Source: Clusia tigrina
Lineage: Eukaryota; Arthropoda; Insecta; Diptera; Clusiidae
DNA length: 64,000 nt
Assembly (NCBI GenBank): GCA_920105625.2
Contig: OV050030.1
Coordinates: forward strand, 241,707,889 to 241,771,888
Direction: 5' to 3'
Part shown: piece by piece, positions 10,814-22,380 of the stretch
Position numbering within the stretch: position 1 is the first letter of the stretch
How the letters are laid out: each line of letters begins with the position of its first letter
Made by a program: the position numbers and the translations under genes
The notes under the pieces: generated by a model
The model's input: the letters and a program-made list of their open reading frames with translations, nothing else
What the model was told of the DNA's origin: nothing
The model's database searches: none

Positions 10814-12578
10814 AAAGCTATGCTACCCTTGAGACCCAAATCAAACACTGATAAAACTTCAAATATCCCTAACTTCTATACGGTAAGTCCAACACCTATC
10901 AAAGTTTGCAACATACAAATGCTTGTATATTTTTACTGGAGCGTCATAAAACCTTGCAGTTTTGTAACAATAAAGTACTCGAGTACTCTTATCAATTTAA
11001 GCTATCGCTCAAAGCTATGCTACGCTTGAGTCCCAAATCAAACACTGATAAAACTTCAAATGGCCCTAACTTCTATACGGTACGTCCTACACCTATCAAA
11101 GTTTGCAACATACAAATGCTTGTAACTTTTTACTGGAGCGTCATAAAACCTTGAAATTTTGTAACAATAAAGTACTCGAGCCTCTTGTCAATTTAAGCTA
11201 TCGCTCAAAGCTATGCTACCCTTGAGTCCCAAATCAAACACTGATAAAGCTTCAAATGGCCCTAACTTCTAAACGGTACGTCCTACACCTATCAAAGTTT
11301 GCAACATACAAATGCTTGTAACTTTTTACAGGAGCGTCATAAAACCTTGAAATTTTGTAACAATAAAGTACTCGAGCCTCTTGTCAGTTTAAGCTATCGC
11401 TCAAAGCTATGCTACCCTTGAGTCTTAAATCAAACACTGATAAAACTTCAAATGGCCCTAACTTCTACACTGTACGTCCTACACCTGCCAAAGTTTGCAA
11501 CATACAAATGCTTGTAACTTTTTACTGGAGCGTCATAAAACCTTGAAATTTTGTAACAATAAAGAACTCGAGCCTCTTGTCAATTTAAGATATCGCTCAT
11601 AGCTATGCTACCCTTGAGTCCCAAATCAACCACTGATAAAACTTCAAATGGCCCTAACTTCTATACGGTACGTCCTACACCTATCAAAGTTTGCAACATA
11701 CAAATGCTTGTAACTTTTTACTGGAGCGTCATAAAACCTTGAAATTTCGTAACAATAAAGTAGTCGAGCCTCTTGTCAATTTAAGCTATCGCTCAAAACT
11801 ATGCTACGCTTGAGTCCCAAATCAAACACTGATAAAACTTCAAATAGCCCTAACTTCTGTACGGTACGTCCTACACCTATCAAAGTTTGCAACATACAAA
11901 TGCTTGTAACTTTTTACTGGAGCGTCATAAAACCTTGAAATTTTGTAACAATAAAGTACTCGAGCCTCTTGTCAATTTAAGTTATCGCTCAAAGCTATGA
12001 TACCCTTGGGTCCCAAATCAAACACTGATAAATCTTCAAATGGTACTAACTTCTATTCGGTGCATCCTATACCTATGAAAGTTTGCAACATGCAATTGCT
12101 TGTAACTTTTTACTGGAGCGTCATAAAACCTTGAAATTTTGTAACAATAAAGTACTCGAGCCTCTTGTCAATTTAAGCTATCGCTCAAAGCTATGCTACC
12201 CTTGAGTCTCAAATCAAACACTGATAAAACTTCAATTGGCCCTAACTTCTATACGGTACGTCCTACACCTATCAAACTTTGCATCATACAAATGCTTGTA
12301 ACTTTTTACTGGAGCGTCATAAAACCTTGAAAGTTTGTAACAATAAAGTACTCGAGCCGCTTGTCAATTTAAGCTATCGCTCAAAGCTATGCTACCCTTG
12401 AGTCTTAAATCAAACACTGATAAAACTTCAAATGGCCCTAATTTCTATACGGTACGTCCTACACCTATCAAAGTTTGCAACATACAAATGCTTGTATCAT
12501 TTTACAGGAGCGTCATAAAACCTTGAAATTTTGCAACAATAAAGTATTCGAGCCTCTTGTCAATTTAAGCTATCGCTC
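10814..12578 (+). repeat. 9-mer HOR, full unit 1
   Basis: Monomer starts: 10,814 B, 11,011 C, 11,207 D, 11,403 E, 11,599 F, 11,795 G, 11,991 H, 12,187 I, 12,383 A. Private variants against unit 2 are CTGTACGG near 11,859 and TTCAATTGG near 12,236. D carries the HindIII site AAGCTT. Confidence 0.9.
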
Positions 12579-14343
12579 AAAGCTATGCTACCCTTGAGAC
12601 CCAAATCAAACACTGATAAAACTTCAAATATCCCTAACTTCTATACGGTAAGTCCAACACCTATCAAAGTTTGCAACATACAAATGCTTGTATATTTTTA
12701 CTGGAGCGTCATAAAACCTTGCAGTTTTGTAACAATAAAGTACTCGAGTACTCTTATCAATTTAAGCTATCGCTCAAAGCTATGCTACGCTTGAGTCCCA
12801 AATCAAACACTGATAAAACTTCAAATGGCCCTAACTTCTATACGGTACGTCCTACACCTATCAAAGTTTGCAACATACAAATGCTTGTAACTTTTTACTG
12901 GAGCGTCATAAAACCTTGAAATTTTGTAACAATAAAGTACTCGAGCCTCTTGTCAATTTAAGCTATCGCTCAAAGCTATGCTACCCTTGAGTCCCAAATC
13001 AAACACTGATAAAGCTTCAAATGGCCCTAACTTCTAAACGGTACGTCCTACACCTATCAAAGTTTGCAACATACAAATGCTTGTAACTTTTTACAGGAGC
13101 GTCATAAAACCTTGAAATTTTGTAACAATAAAGTACTCGAGCCTCTTGTCAGTTTAAGCTATCGCTCAAAGCTATGCTACCCTTGAGTCTTAAATCAAAC
13201 ACTGATAAAACTTCAAATGGCCCTAACTTCTACACTGTACGTCCTACACCTGCCAAAGTTTGCAACATACAAATGCTTGTAACTTTTTACTGGAGCGTCA
13301 TAAAACCTTGAAATTTTGTAACAATAAAGAACTCGAGCCTCTTGTCAATTTAAGATATCGCTCATAGCTATGCTACCCTTGAGTCCCAAATCAACCACTG
13401 ATAAAACTTCAAATGGCCCTAACTTCTATACGATACGTCCTACACCTATCAAAGTTTGCAACATACAAATGCTTGTAACTTTTTACTGGAGCGTCATAAA
13501 ACCTTGAAATTTCGTAACAATAAAGTAGTCGAGCCTCTTGTCAATTTAAGCTATCGCTCAAAACTATGCTACGCTTGAGTCCCAAATCAAACACTGATAA
13601 AACTTCAAATAGCCCTAACTTCTATACGGTACGTCCTACACCTATCAAAGTTTGCAACATACAAATGCTTGTAACTTTTTACTGGAGCGTCATAAAACCT
13701 TGAAATTTTGTAACAATAAAGTACTCGAGCCTCTTGTCAATTTAAGTTATCGCTCAAAGCTATGATACCCTTGGGTCCCAAATCAAACACTGATAAATCT
13801 TCAAATGGTACTAACTTCTATTCGGTGCATCCTATACCTATGAAAGTTTGCAACATGCAATTGCTTGTAACTTTTTACTGGAGCGTCATAAAACCTTGAA
13901 ATTTTGTAACAATAAAGTACTCGAGCCTCTTGTCAATTTAAGCTATCGCTCAAAGCTATGCTACCCTTGAGTCTCAAATCAAACACTGATAAAACTTCAA
14001 ATGGCCCTAACTTCTATACGGTACGTCCTACACCTATCAAACTTTGCATCATACAAATGCTTGTAACTTTTTACTGGAGCGTCATAAAACCTTGAAAGTT
14101 TGTAACAATAAAGTACTCGAGCCGCTTGTCAATTTAAGCTATCGCTCAAAGCTATGCTACCCTTGAGTCTTAAATCAAACACTGATAAAACTTCAAATGG
14201 CCCTAATTTCTATACGGTACGTCCTACACCTATCAAAGTTTGCAACATACAAATGCTTGTATCATTTTACAGGAGCGTCATAAAACCTTGAAATTTTGCA
14301 ACAATAAAGTATTCGAGCCTCTTGTCAATTTAAGCTATCGCTC
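12579..14343 (+). repeat. 9-mer HOR, full unit 2
   Basis: Same nine monomers as the preceding unit, shifted by exactly 1,765 bp. The private variant CGATACGTCC near 13,431 replaces CGGTACGTCC. Confidence 0.9.
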
Positions 14344-15650
14344 AAAGCTATGCTACCCTTGAGACCCAAATCAAACACTGATAAAACTTCAAATATCCCT
14401 AACTTCTATACGGTAAGTCCAACACCTATCAAAGTTTGCAACATACAAATGCTTGTATATTTTTACTGGAGCGTCATAAAACCTTGCAGTTTTGTAACAA
14501 TAAAGTACTCGAGTACTCTTATCAATTTAAGCTATCGCTCAAAGCTATGCTACGCTTGAGTCCCAAATCAAACACTGATAAAACTTCAAATGGCCCTAAC
14601 TTCTATACGGTACGTCCTACACCTATCAAAGTTTGCAACATACAAATGCTTGTAACTTTTTACTGGAGCGTCATAAAACCTTGAAATTTTGTAACAATAA
14701 AGTACTCGAGCCTCTTGTCAATTTAAGCTATCGCTCAAAGCTATGCTACCCTTGAGTCCCAAATCAAACACTGATAAAGCTTCAAATGGCCCTAACTTCT
14801 AAACGGTACGTCCTACACCTATCAAAGTTTGCAACATACAAATGCTTGTAACTTTTTACAGGAGCGTCATAAAACCTTGAAATTTTGTAACAATAAAGTA
14901 CTCGAGCCTCTTGTCAGTTTAAGCTATCGCTCAAAGCTATGCTACCCTTGAGTCTTAAATCAAACACTGATAAAACTTCAAATGGCCCTAACTTCTACAC
15001 TGTACGTCCTACACCTGCCAAAGTTTGCAACATACAAATGCTTGTAACTTTTTACTGGAGCGTCATAAAACCTTGAAATTTTGTAACAATAAAGAACTCG
15101 AGCCTCTTGTCAATTTAAGATATCGCTCATAGCTATGCTACCCTTGAGTCCCAAATCAACCACTGATAAAACTTCAAATGGCCCTAACTTCTATACGGTA
15201 CGTCCAACACCTATCAAAGTTTGCAACATACAAATGCTTGTAACTCTTTACTGGAGCGTCATAAAACCTTGAAAGTTTGTAACAATAAAGTACTCGAGCC
15301 TCTTGTCAATTTAAGCTATCGCTCAAAGCTATGCTACCCTTGAGTCCCAAATCAAACACTGATAAAACTTCAAATTGCCCTAACTTCTATACGGTACGTC
15401 CTACACCTATCAAAGTTTGCAACATACAAATGCTTGTAACTTTTTACTGGAGCGTCATAAAACCTTGAAATTTCGGTACAATAAAGTAGTCGAGCCTCTT
15501 GTCAATTTAAGCTATCGCTCAAAGCTATGCTACGCTTGAGTCCCAAATCAAACACTGATAAAACTTCAAATGGCCCTACCTTATATACGGTACGTCCTAC
15601 ACCTATCAAAGTTTGCAACATACAAATGCTTGTAACTTTTTACTGCAGCG
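13400..15650 (+). repeat. 2.25-kb block, copy 1 (shift 2,940 bp)
   Basis: From the second half of F at about 13,440 through G-H-I-A-B-C-D-E and three more monomers, this stretch matches 16,340-18,590 at a shift of exactly 15 monomers. The match ends where GCAGCGTCATAAAACC here meets GCAGCGTCAGAAAACT there. The 9-mer therefore was re-copied as part of a larger unit. Confidence 0.82.
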
Positions 15651-16303
15651 TCATAAAACCTTGAAATTTTGTAACAATAAAGTACTCGAGTCTCTTGTCA
15701 ACTTAAGCTATCGCTCAAAGCTATGCTACCCTTGAGTCCCAAATCAAACACAGATATAACTTCAAATGGCCCTAATTTATATACGGTACGTCCTACACCT
15801 ATCAAAGTTTGCAACATACAAATGCTTGTATCATTTTACTGGAGCGTCATAAAACCTTGAAATTTTGTAACAATAAAGTACTCGAGCCTCTTGTCAATTT
15901 AAGCTATCGCTCAAAGCTATGCTTCCCTTGAGTCCCAAATCAAACACTGATAAAACTTCAAATGCCCCTAACTTCTATACGGTAAGTCCTACACCTATCA
16001 AAGTTTGCAAGATACAAATGCTTGTATATTTTTACTGGAGCGTCATAAAACCTTGCAGTTTTGTAACAATAAAGTACTCGAGCCTCTTGTCAATTTAAGC
16101 TATCGCTCAAAGCTATACTACCCTTGAGTCCCAAATCAAACACTGCAAAACTTCAAATGGCCCTAACTTCTATACGGTACGTCCTACACCTATCAAAGTT
16201 TGCAACATACAAATGCTTGTAACTTTTTACTGGAGCGTCATAAAACCTTGAAATTTTGTAACAATAAAGTACTCGAGCCTCTTATCAATTTAAGCTATCG
16301 CTC
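15205..16303 (+). repeat. Mixed monomers between 9-mer blocks
   Basis: Monomers: 15,129 (F variant with CGTCCAACACC and AACTCTTTAC), 15,325 (TTTCGGTAC), 15,521 (TACCTTATAT, GCAGCG, TCTCTTGTCAACTT), 15,717 (CACAGATATAAC, TTATATACGG), 15,913 (GCTTCCC, CAAGATAC, CTTGCAG), 16,109 (GCTATACTA; 195 bp through CACTGCAAAAC). The CACAGATATAAC monomer matches the one at about 9,834, 5,883 bp upstream. Confidence 0.8.
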
Positions 16304-18590
16304 AAAGCTATGCTACGCTTGAGTCCCAAATCAAACACTGATAAAACTTCAAATGGCCCTAACTTCTATACGGTACGTCCTACACCTATCAAAGTTTGCA
16401 ACATACAAATGCTTGTAACTTTTTACTGGAGCGTCATAAAACCTTGAAATTTCGTAACAATAAAGTAGTCGAGCCTTTTGTCAATTTAAGCTATCGCTCA
16501 AAACTATGCTACGCTTGAGTCCCAAATCAAACACTGATAAAACTTCAAATAGCCCTAACTTCTATACGGTACGTCCTACACCTATCAAAGTTTGCAACAT
16601 ACAAATGCTTGTAACTTTTTACTGGAGCGTCATAAAACCTTGAAATTTTGTAACAATAAAGTACTCGAGCCTCTTGTCAATTTAAGTTATCGCTCAAAGC
16701 TATGATACCCTTGGGTCCCAAATCAAACACTGATAACTCTTCAAATGGTACTAACTTCTATTCGGTGCATCCTATACCTATGAAAGTTTGCAACAAGCAA
16801 TTGCTTGTAACTTTTTACTGGAGCGTCATAAAACCTTGAAATTTTGTAACAATAAAGTACTCGAGCCTCTTGTCAATTTAAGCTATCGCTCAAAGCTATG
16901 CTACCCTTGAGTCCCAAATCAAACACTGATAAAACTTCAAATGGCCCTAACTTCTATACGGTACGTCCTACACCTATCAAACTTTGCATCATACAAATGC
17001 TTGTAACTTTTTACTGGAGCGTCATAAAACCTTGAAAGTTTGTAACAATAAAGTACTCGAGCCTCTTGTCAATTTAAGCTATCGCTCAAAGCTATGCTAC
17101 CCTTGAGTCTTAAATCAAACACTGATAAAACTTCAAATGGCCCTAATTTCTATACGGTACGTCCTACACCTATCAAAGTTTGCAACATACAAATGCTTGT
17201 ATCATTTTACAGGAGCGTCATAAAACCTTGAAATTTTGCAACAATAAAGTATTCGAGCCTCTTGTCAATTTAAGCTATCGCTCAAAGCTATGCTACCCTT
17301 GAGACCCAAATCAAACACTGATAAAACTTCAAATATCCCTAACTTCTATACGGTAAGTCCAACACCTATCAAAGTTTGCAACATACAAATGCTTGTATAT
17401 TTTTACTGGAGCGTCATAAAACCTTGCAGTTTTGTAACAATAAAGTACTCGAGTACTCTTATCAATTTAAGCTATCGCTCAAAGCTATGCTACGCTTGAG
17501 TCCCAAATCAAACACTGATAAAACTTCAAATGGCCCTAACTTCTATACGGTACGTCCTACACCTATCAAAGTTTGCAACATACAAATGCTTGTAACTTTT
17601 TACTGGAGCGTCATAAAACCTTGAAATTTTGTAACAATAAAGTACTCGAGCCTCTTGTCAATTTAAGCTATCGCTCAAAGCTATGCTACCCTTGAGTCCC
17701 AAATCAAACACTGATAAAGCTTCAAATGGCCCTAACTTCTAAACGGTACGTCCTACACCTATCAAAGTTTGCAACATACAAATGCTTGTAACTTTTTACA
17801 GGAGCGTCATAAAACCTTGAAATTTTGTAACAATAAAGTACTCGAGCCTCTTGTCAGTTTAAGCTATCGCTCAAAGCTATGCTACCCTTGAGTCTTAAAT
17901 CAAACACTGATAAAACTTCAAATGGCCCTAACTTCTACACTGTACGTCCTACACCTGCCAAAGTTTGCAACATACAAATGCTTGTAACTTTTTACTGGAG
18001 CGTCATAAAACCTTGAAATTTTGTAACAATAAAGAACTCGAGCCTCTTGTCAATTTAAGATATCGCTCATAGCTATGCTACCCTTGAGTCCCAAATCAAC
18101 CACTGATAAAACTTCAAATGGCCCTAACTTCTATACGGTACGTCCAACACCTATCAAAGTTTGCAACATACAAATGCTTGTAACTCTTTACTGGAGCGTC
18201 ATAAAACCTTGAAAGTTTGTAACAATAAAGTACTCGAGCCTCTTGTCAATTTAAGCTATCGCTCAAAGCTATGCTACCCTTGAGTCCCAAATCAAACACT
18301 GACAAAACTTCAAATGGCCCTAACTTCTATACGGTACGTCCTACACCTATCAAAGTTTGCAACATACAAATGCTTGTAACTTTTTACTGGAGCGTCATAA
18401 AACCTTGAAATTTCGGTACAATAAAGTAGTCGAGCCTCTTGTCAATTTAAGCTATCGCTCAAAGCTATGCTACGCTTGAGTCCCAAATCAAACACTGATA
18501 AAACTTCAAATGGCCCTACCTTATATACGGTACGTCCTACACCTATCAAAGTTTGCAACATACAAATGCTTGTAACTTTTTACTGCAGCG
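16304..18590 (+). repeat. Re-copied 9-mer block (2,940-bp shift, copy 2)
   Basis: Starts: 16,304 F variant, 16,500 G, 16,696 H, 16,892 I, 17,088 A, 17,284 B, 17,481 C, 17,677 D, 17,873 E, 18,069 F variant, 18,265, 18,461. It follows 13,400-15,650 at 2,940 bp. Small differences are GATAACTC near 16,735, CAACAAGCAATTG near 16,791 and GAGCCTCTTG in place of GAGCCGCTTG near 17,060. Confidence 0.85.
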
Positions 18591-20021
18591 TCAGAAAACT
18601 TTGAAATTTTGTAACAATAAAGTAGTCGAGCCTCTTGTCAATTTAAGCTATCGCTCAAAGCTATTCTACGCTAGAGTCCCAAATCAAACACTGATAAAAC
18701 TTCAAATGGCCCTAACTTCTATACGGTACGTCCTATACCTATCAAAGTTTGCAACATACAAATGCTTGTAACTTTTTACTGGAGCGTCAGAAAACTTTGA
18801 AATTTTGTAACAATAAAGTAGTCGAGCCTCTTGTCAATTTAAGTTATCGCTCAAAGCTATGCTACCCTTGAGTCCCAAATCAAACACTGGTAAAACTTCA
18901 AATGGCCCTAACTTCTATACGGTACGTCCTACACTTATCAAAGTTTAGCAACATACAAATGCTTGTAACTTTTTACTGGAGCGACATAAAACTTTGAAAT
19001 TTTGTAACAATAAAGTACTCGAGCCTCTTGTCAATTTAAGCTATCGCTCAAAGCTATGCAACCCTTGAGTCCCAAATCAAACACTGATTAAACTTCAAAT
19101 GGCCCTATCTTCAATACGGTACGTCCTACACCTATCAAAGTTTGCAACATACAAATGCTTGTAACTTTTTACTGGAGCGTCAGAAAACTTTGAAATTTTG
19201 TAACAATAAAGTAGTCGAGCCTCTTGTCAATTTAAGCTATGGCTCAAAGCTATTCTACGCTAGAATCCCAAATCAAACACTGATAAATCTTCAAATGGCC
19301 CTAACTTCTATACGGTACGTCCTACACCTATCAAAGTTTGCAACATACAAATGCTTGTAACTTTTTACAGGAGCGTCATAAAACCTTGAAATTTTGTAAC
19401 AATAAAGTATTCGAGCCTCTTGTCAATTTAAGCTATCGCTCAAAGCTATGCTACCCTTGAGTCCCAAATCAAACACTGATAAAACTTCAAATGTCCCTAA
19501 CTTCTATACGGTAAGTCCTACACCTATCAAAGTTTGCAAGATACAAATGCTTGTATATTTTTACTGGAGCGTCATAAAACCTAGCAGTTTTATAACAATA
19601 AAGTACTCGAGCCTCTTGTCAATTTAAGCTATCGCTCAAAGCTATGCTACCCTTGTGTCCCAAATCAAACACTGATAAAACTTCAAATGGCCCTAACTTC
19701 TATACGGTACGTCCTACACCTATCAAAGTTTGCAACATACAAATGCTTGTATATTTTTACTGGAGCGTCATAAAACCTTGCAATTTCGTAAAATAAAGTA
19801 CTCGAGCCTCTTGTCAATTTAAGCTATCGCTCAAAGCTATACTACCCTTGAGTCCCAAATCAAACACTGATAAAACTTCAAATGGCCCTAACTTCTATAC
19901 GGTACGTCCTACACCTACCAAACTTTGCAACATACAAATGCTTGTAACTTTTTACTGGAGCGTCATAAAACCTTGAAATTTTGCAACAATAAAGTACTCG
20001 AGCCTCTTGTCAATTTAAGAT
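18539..20021 (+). repeat. Long-range duplicated block, copy 2
   Basis: Counterpart of 7,952-9,434, about 54 monomers away. At its left end a g-type half (TACCTTATATACGG) passes into the copied block within one monomer (18,461), and at its right end (about 20,022) it passes into class E at 20,029. Both joins keep the 196-bp register, as expected for unequal exchange or gene conversion between satellite copies. Confidence 0.9.
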
Positions 20022-20028
20022 ATCGCTC

Positions 20029-21596
20029 AAAGCTATGCTACCCTTGAGTCTTAAATCAAACACTGATAAAACTTCAAATGGCCCTAACTTCTACACTGTA
20101 CGTCCTACACCTGCCAAAGTTTGCAACATACAAATGCTTGTAACTTTTTACTGGAGCGTCATAAAACCTTGAAATTTTGTAACAATAAAGAACTCGAGCC
20201 TCTTGTCAATTTAAGATATCGCTCATAGCTATGCTACCCTTGAGTCCCAAATCAACCACTGATAAAACTTCAAATGGCCCTAACTTCTATACGGTACGTC
20301 CAACACCTATCAAAGTTTGCAACATACAAATGCTTGTAACTCTTTACTGGAGCGTCATAAAACCTTGAAAGTTTGTAACAATAAAGTACTCGAGCCTCTT
20401 GTCAATTTAAGCTATCGCTCAAAGCTATGCTACCCTTGAGTCCCAAATCAAACACTGATAAAACTTCAAATGGCCCTAACTTCTATACGGTACGTCCTAC
20501 ACCTATCAAAGTTTGCAACATACAAATGCTTGTAACTTTTTACTGGAGCGTCATAAAACCTTGAAATTTCGGTACAATAAAGTAGTCGAGCCTCTTGTCA
20601 ATTTAAGCTATCGCTCAAAGCTATGCTACGCTTGAGTCCCAAATCAAACACTGATAAAACTTCAAATGGCCCTACCTTATATACGGTACGTCCTACACCT
20701 ATCAAAGTTTGCAACATACAAATGCTTGTAACTTTTTACAGGAGCGTCATAAAACCTTGAAATTTTGTAACAATAAAGTACTCGAGCCTCTTGTCAGTTT
20801 AAGCTATCGCTCAAAGCTATGCTACCCTTGAGTCTTAAATCAAACACTGATAAAACTTCAAATGGCCCTAACTTCTACACTGTACGTCCTACACCTGCCA
20901 AAGTTTGCAACATACAAATGCTTGTAACTTTTTACTGGAGCGTCATAAAACCTTGAAATTTTGTAACAATAAAGAACTCGAGCCTCTTGTCAATTTAAGA
21001 TATCGCTCATAGCTATGCTACCCTTGAGTCCCAAATCAACCACTGATAAAACTTCAAATGGCCCTAACTTCTATACGGTACGTCCAACACCTATCAAAGT
21101 TTGCAACATACAAATGCTTGTAACTCTTTACTGGAGCGTCATAAAACCTTGAAAGTTTGTAACAATAAAGTACTCGAGCCTCTTGTCAATTTAAGCTATC
21201 GCTCAAAGCTATGCTACCCTTGAGTCCCAAATCAAACACTGATAAAACTTCAAATGGCCCTAACTTCTATACGGTACGTCCTACACCTATCAAAGTTTGC
21301 AACATACAAATGCTTGTAACTTTTTACTGGAGCGTCATAAAACCTTGAAATTTCGGTACAATAAAGTAGTCGAGCCTCTTGTCAATTTAAGCTATCGCTC
21401 AAAGCTATGCTACGCTTGAGTCCCAAATCAAACACTGATAAAACTTCAAATGGCCCTACCTTATATACGGTACGTCCTACACCTATCAAAGTTTGCAATA
21501 TACAAATGCTTGTAACTTTTTACTGGAGCGTCATAAAACCTTGAAATTTTGTAACAATAAAGTACTCGAGCCTCTTGCCAATTTAAGCTATCGCTC
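20029..21596 (+). repeat. 4-monomer tandem duplication (784-bp unit)
   Basis: Two rounds of E - F variant - TTTCGGTAC monomer - TACCTTATAT monomer, at 20,029, 20,225, 20,421, 20,617 and 20,813, 21,009, 21,205, 21,401. In the first round the last monomer is a hybrid whose right half is class D (TTTACAGGAGCG, CAGTTTAAG). In the second it is a full class g (CAATATAC, TTGCCAATTT). Confidence 0.85.
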
Positions 21597-22380
21597 AAAG
21601 CTATGCTACCCTTGAGTCCCAAATCAAACACTGATAAATCTCCAAATGGCCCTAACTTATATACGGTACGTCCTACACCTATCAATGTTTGCAACATACA
21701 AATGCTTGCAACTTTTTACTGGAGGTTCATAAAACCTTGAAATTTTGTAACAATAAAGTACTCGAGCCTCTTGTCAATTTAAGCTATCGCTCAAAGCTAC
21801 GCTACCCTTGAGTCCCAAATCAAACACTGATAAAACTTCAAATGGCCCTAACTTCTATACGGTACGTCCTACACCTATCAAAGTTTGCAACATACAAATG
21901 CTTGTAACTCTTTACTGGAGCGTCATAAAACCTTGAAAGTTTGTAACAATAAAGTACTCGAGCCTCTTGTCAATTTAAGCTATCGCTCAAAGCTATGCTA
22001 CCCTTGAGTCCCAAATCAAACACTGATAAAACTTCAAATGGCCCTAACTTCTATACGGTACGTCCTACACCTATCAAAGTTTGCAACATACAAATGCTTG
22101 TAACTTTTTACTGGAACATCATAAAACCTTAAAATTTTGTAACAATAAAGTACTCGAGCCCCTTGTCAATTTAAGCTATCGCTCAAAGCTATGCTACCCT
22201 TGAGTCCCAAATCAAACACTGATAAAACTTCAAATGGCCCTAACTTCTATACGGTACGTCCTACACCTATCAAAGTTTGCAACATACAAATGCTTGTAAC
22301 TTTTTACAGGAGCGTCATAAAACCTTGAAATTTTGTAACAATAAAGTATTCGAGCCTCTTGTCAATTTAAGCTATCGCTC
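21597..22380 (+). repeat. Four unsorted monomers before the 4-kb duplication
   Basis: Class h (21,597: CAATGTTTG, GGAGGTTC), a GCTACGCTACCC monomer with AACTCTTTAC (21,793), a GGAACATC monomer with TTAAAATTTT and GAGCCCCTTG (21,989), and a TTTACAGG monomer with GTATTCGAG (22,185). The g-h order at 21,401-21,792 shows the arrangement that is kept in copy 2 of the following duplication but lost from copy 1. Confidence 0.75.

Larger units (their letters stand above)
10030..15205 (+). repeat. 9-monomer HOR array (1,765-bp unit)
   Basis: The monomer order is A-B-C-D-E-F-G-H-I. Class B starts lie at 10,814, 12,579 and 14,344 (1,765 bp apart) and the fourth related copy is at 17,284. The unit is 9 x 196 + 1, the extra base coming from class B. 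A has GAGTCTTAAAT with TAATTTC and TGTATCATTTTACAGG; C is near consensus; F has TTTCGTAAC; G has AAATAGCCC; H has TTCGGTGCATCC. An incomplete first round, F-G-H-A at 10,030-10,813, lacks monomer I. The third round breaks off inside monomer F near 15,205, where the sequence changes to CGTCCAACACC. Between the two full units I noticed only about three differences. Confidence 0.93.
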
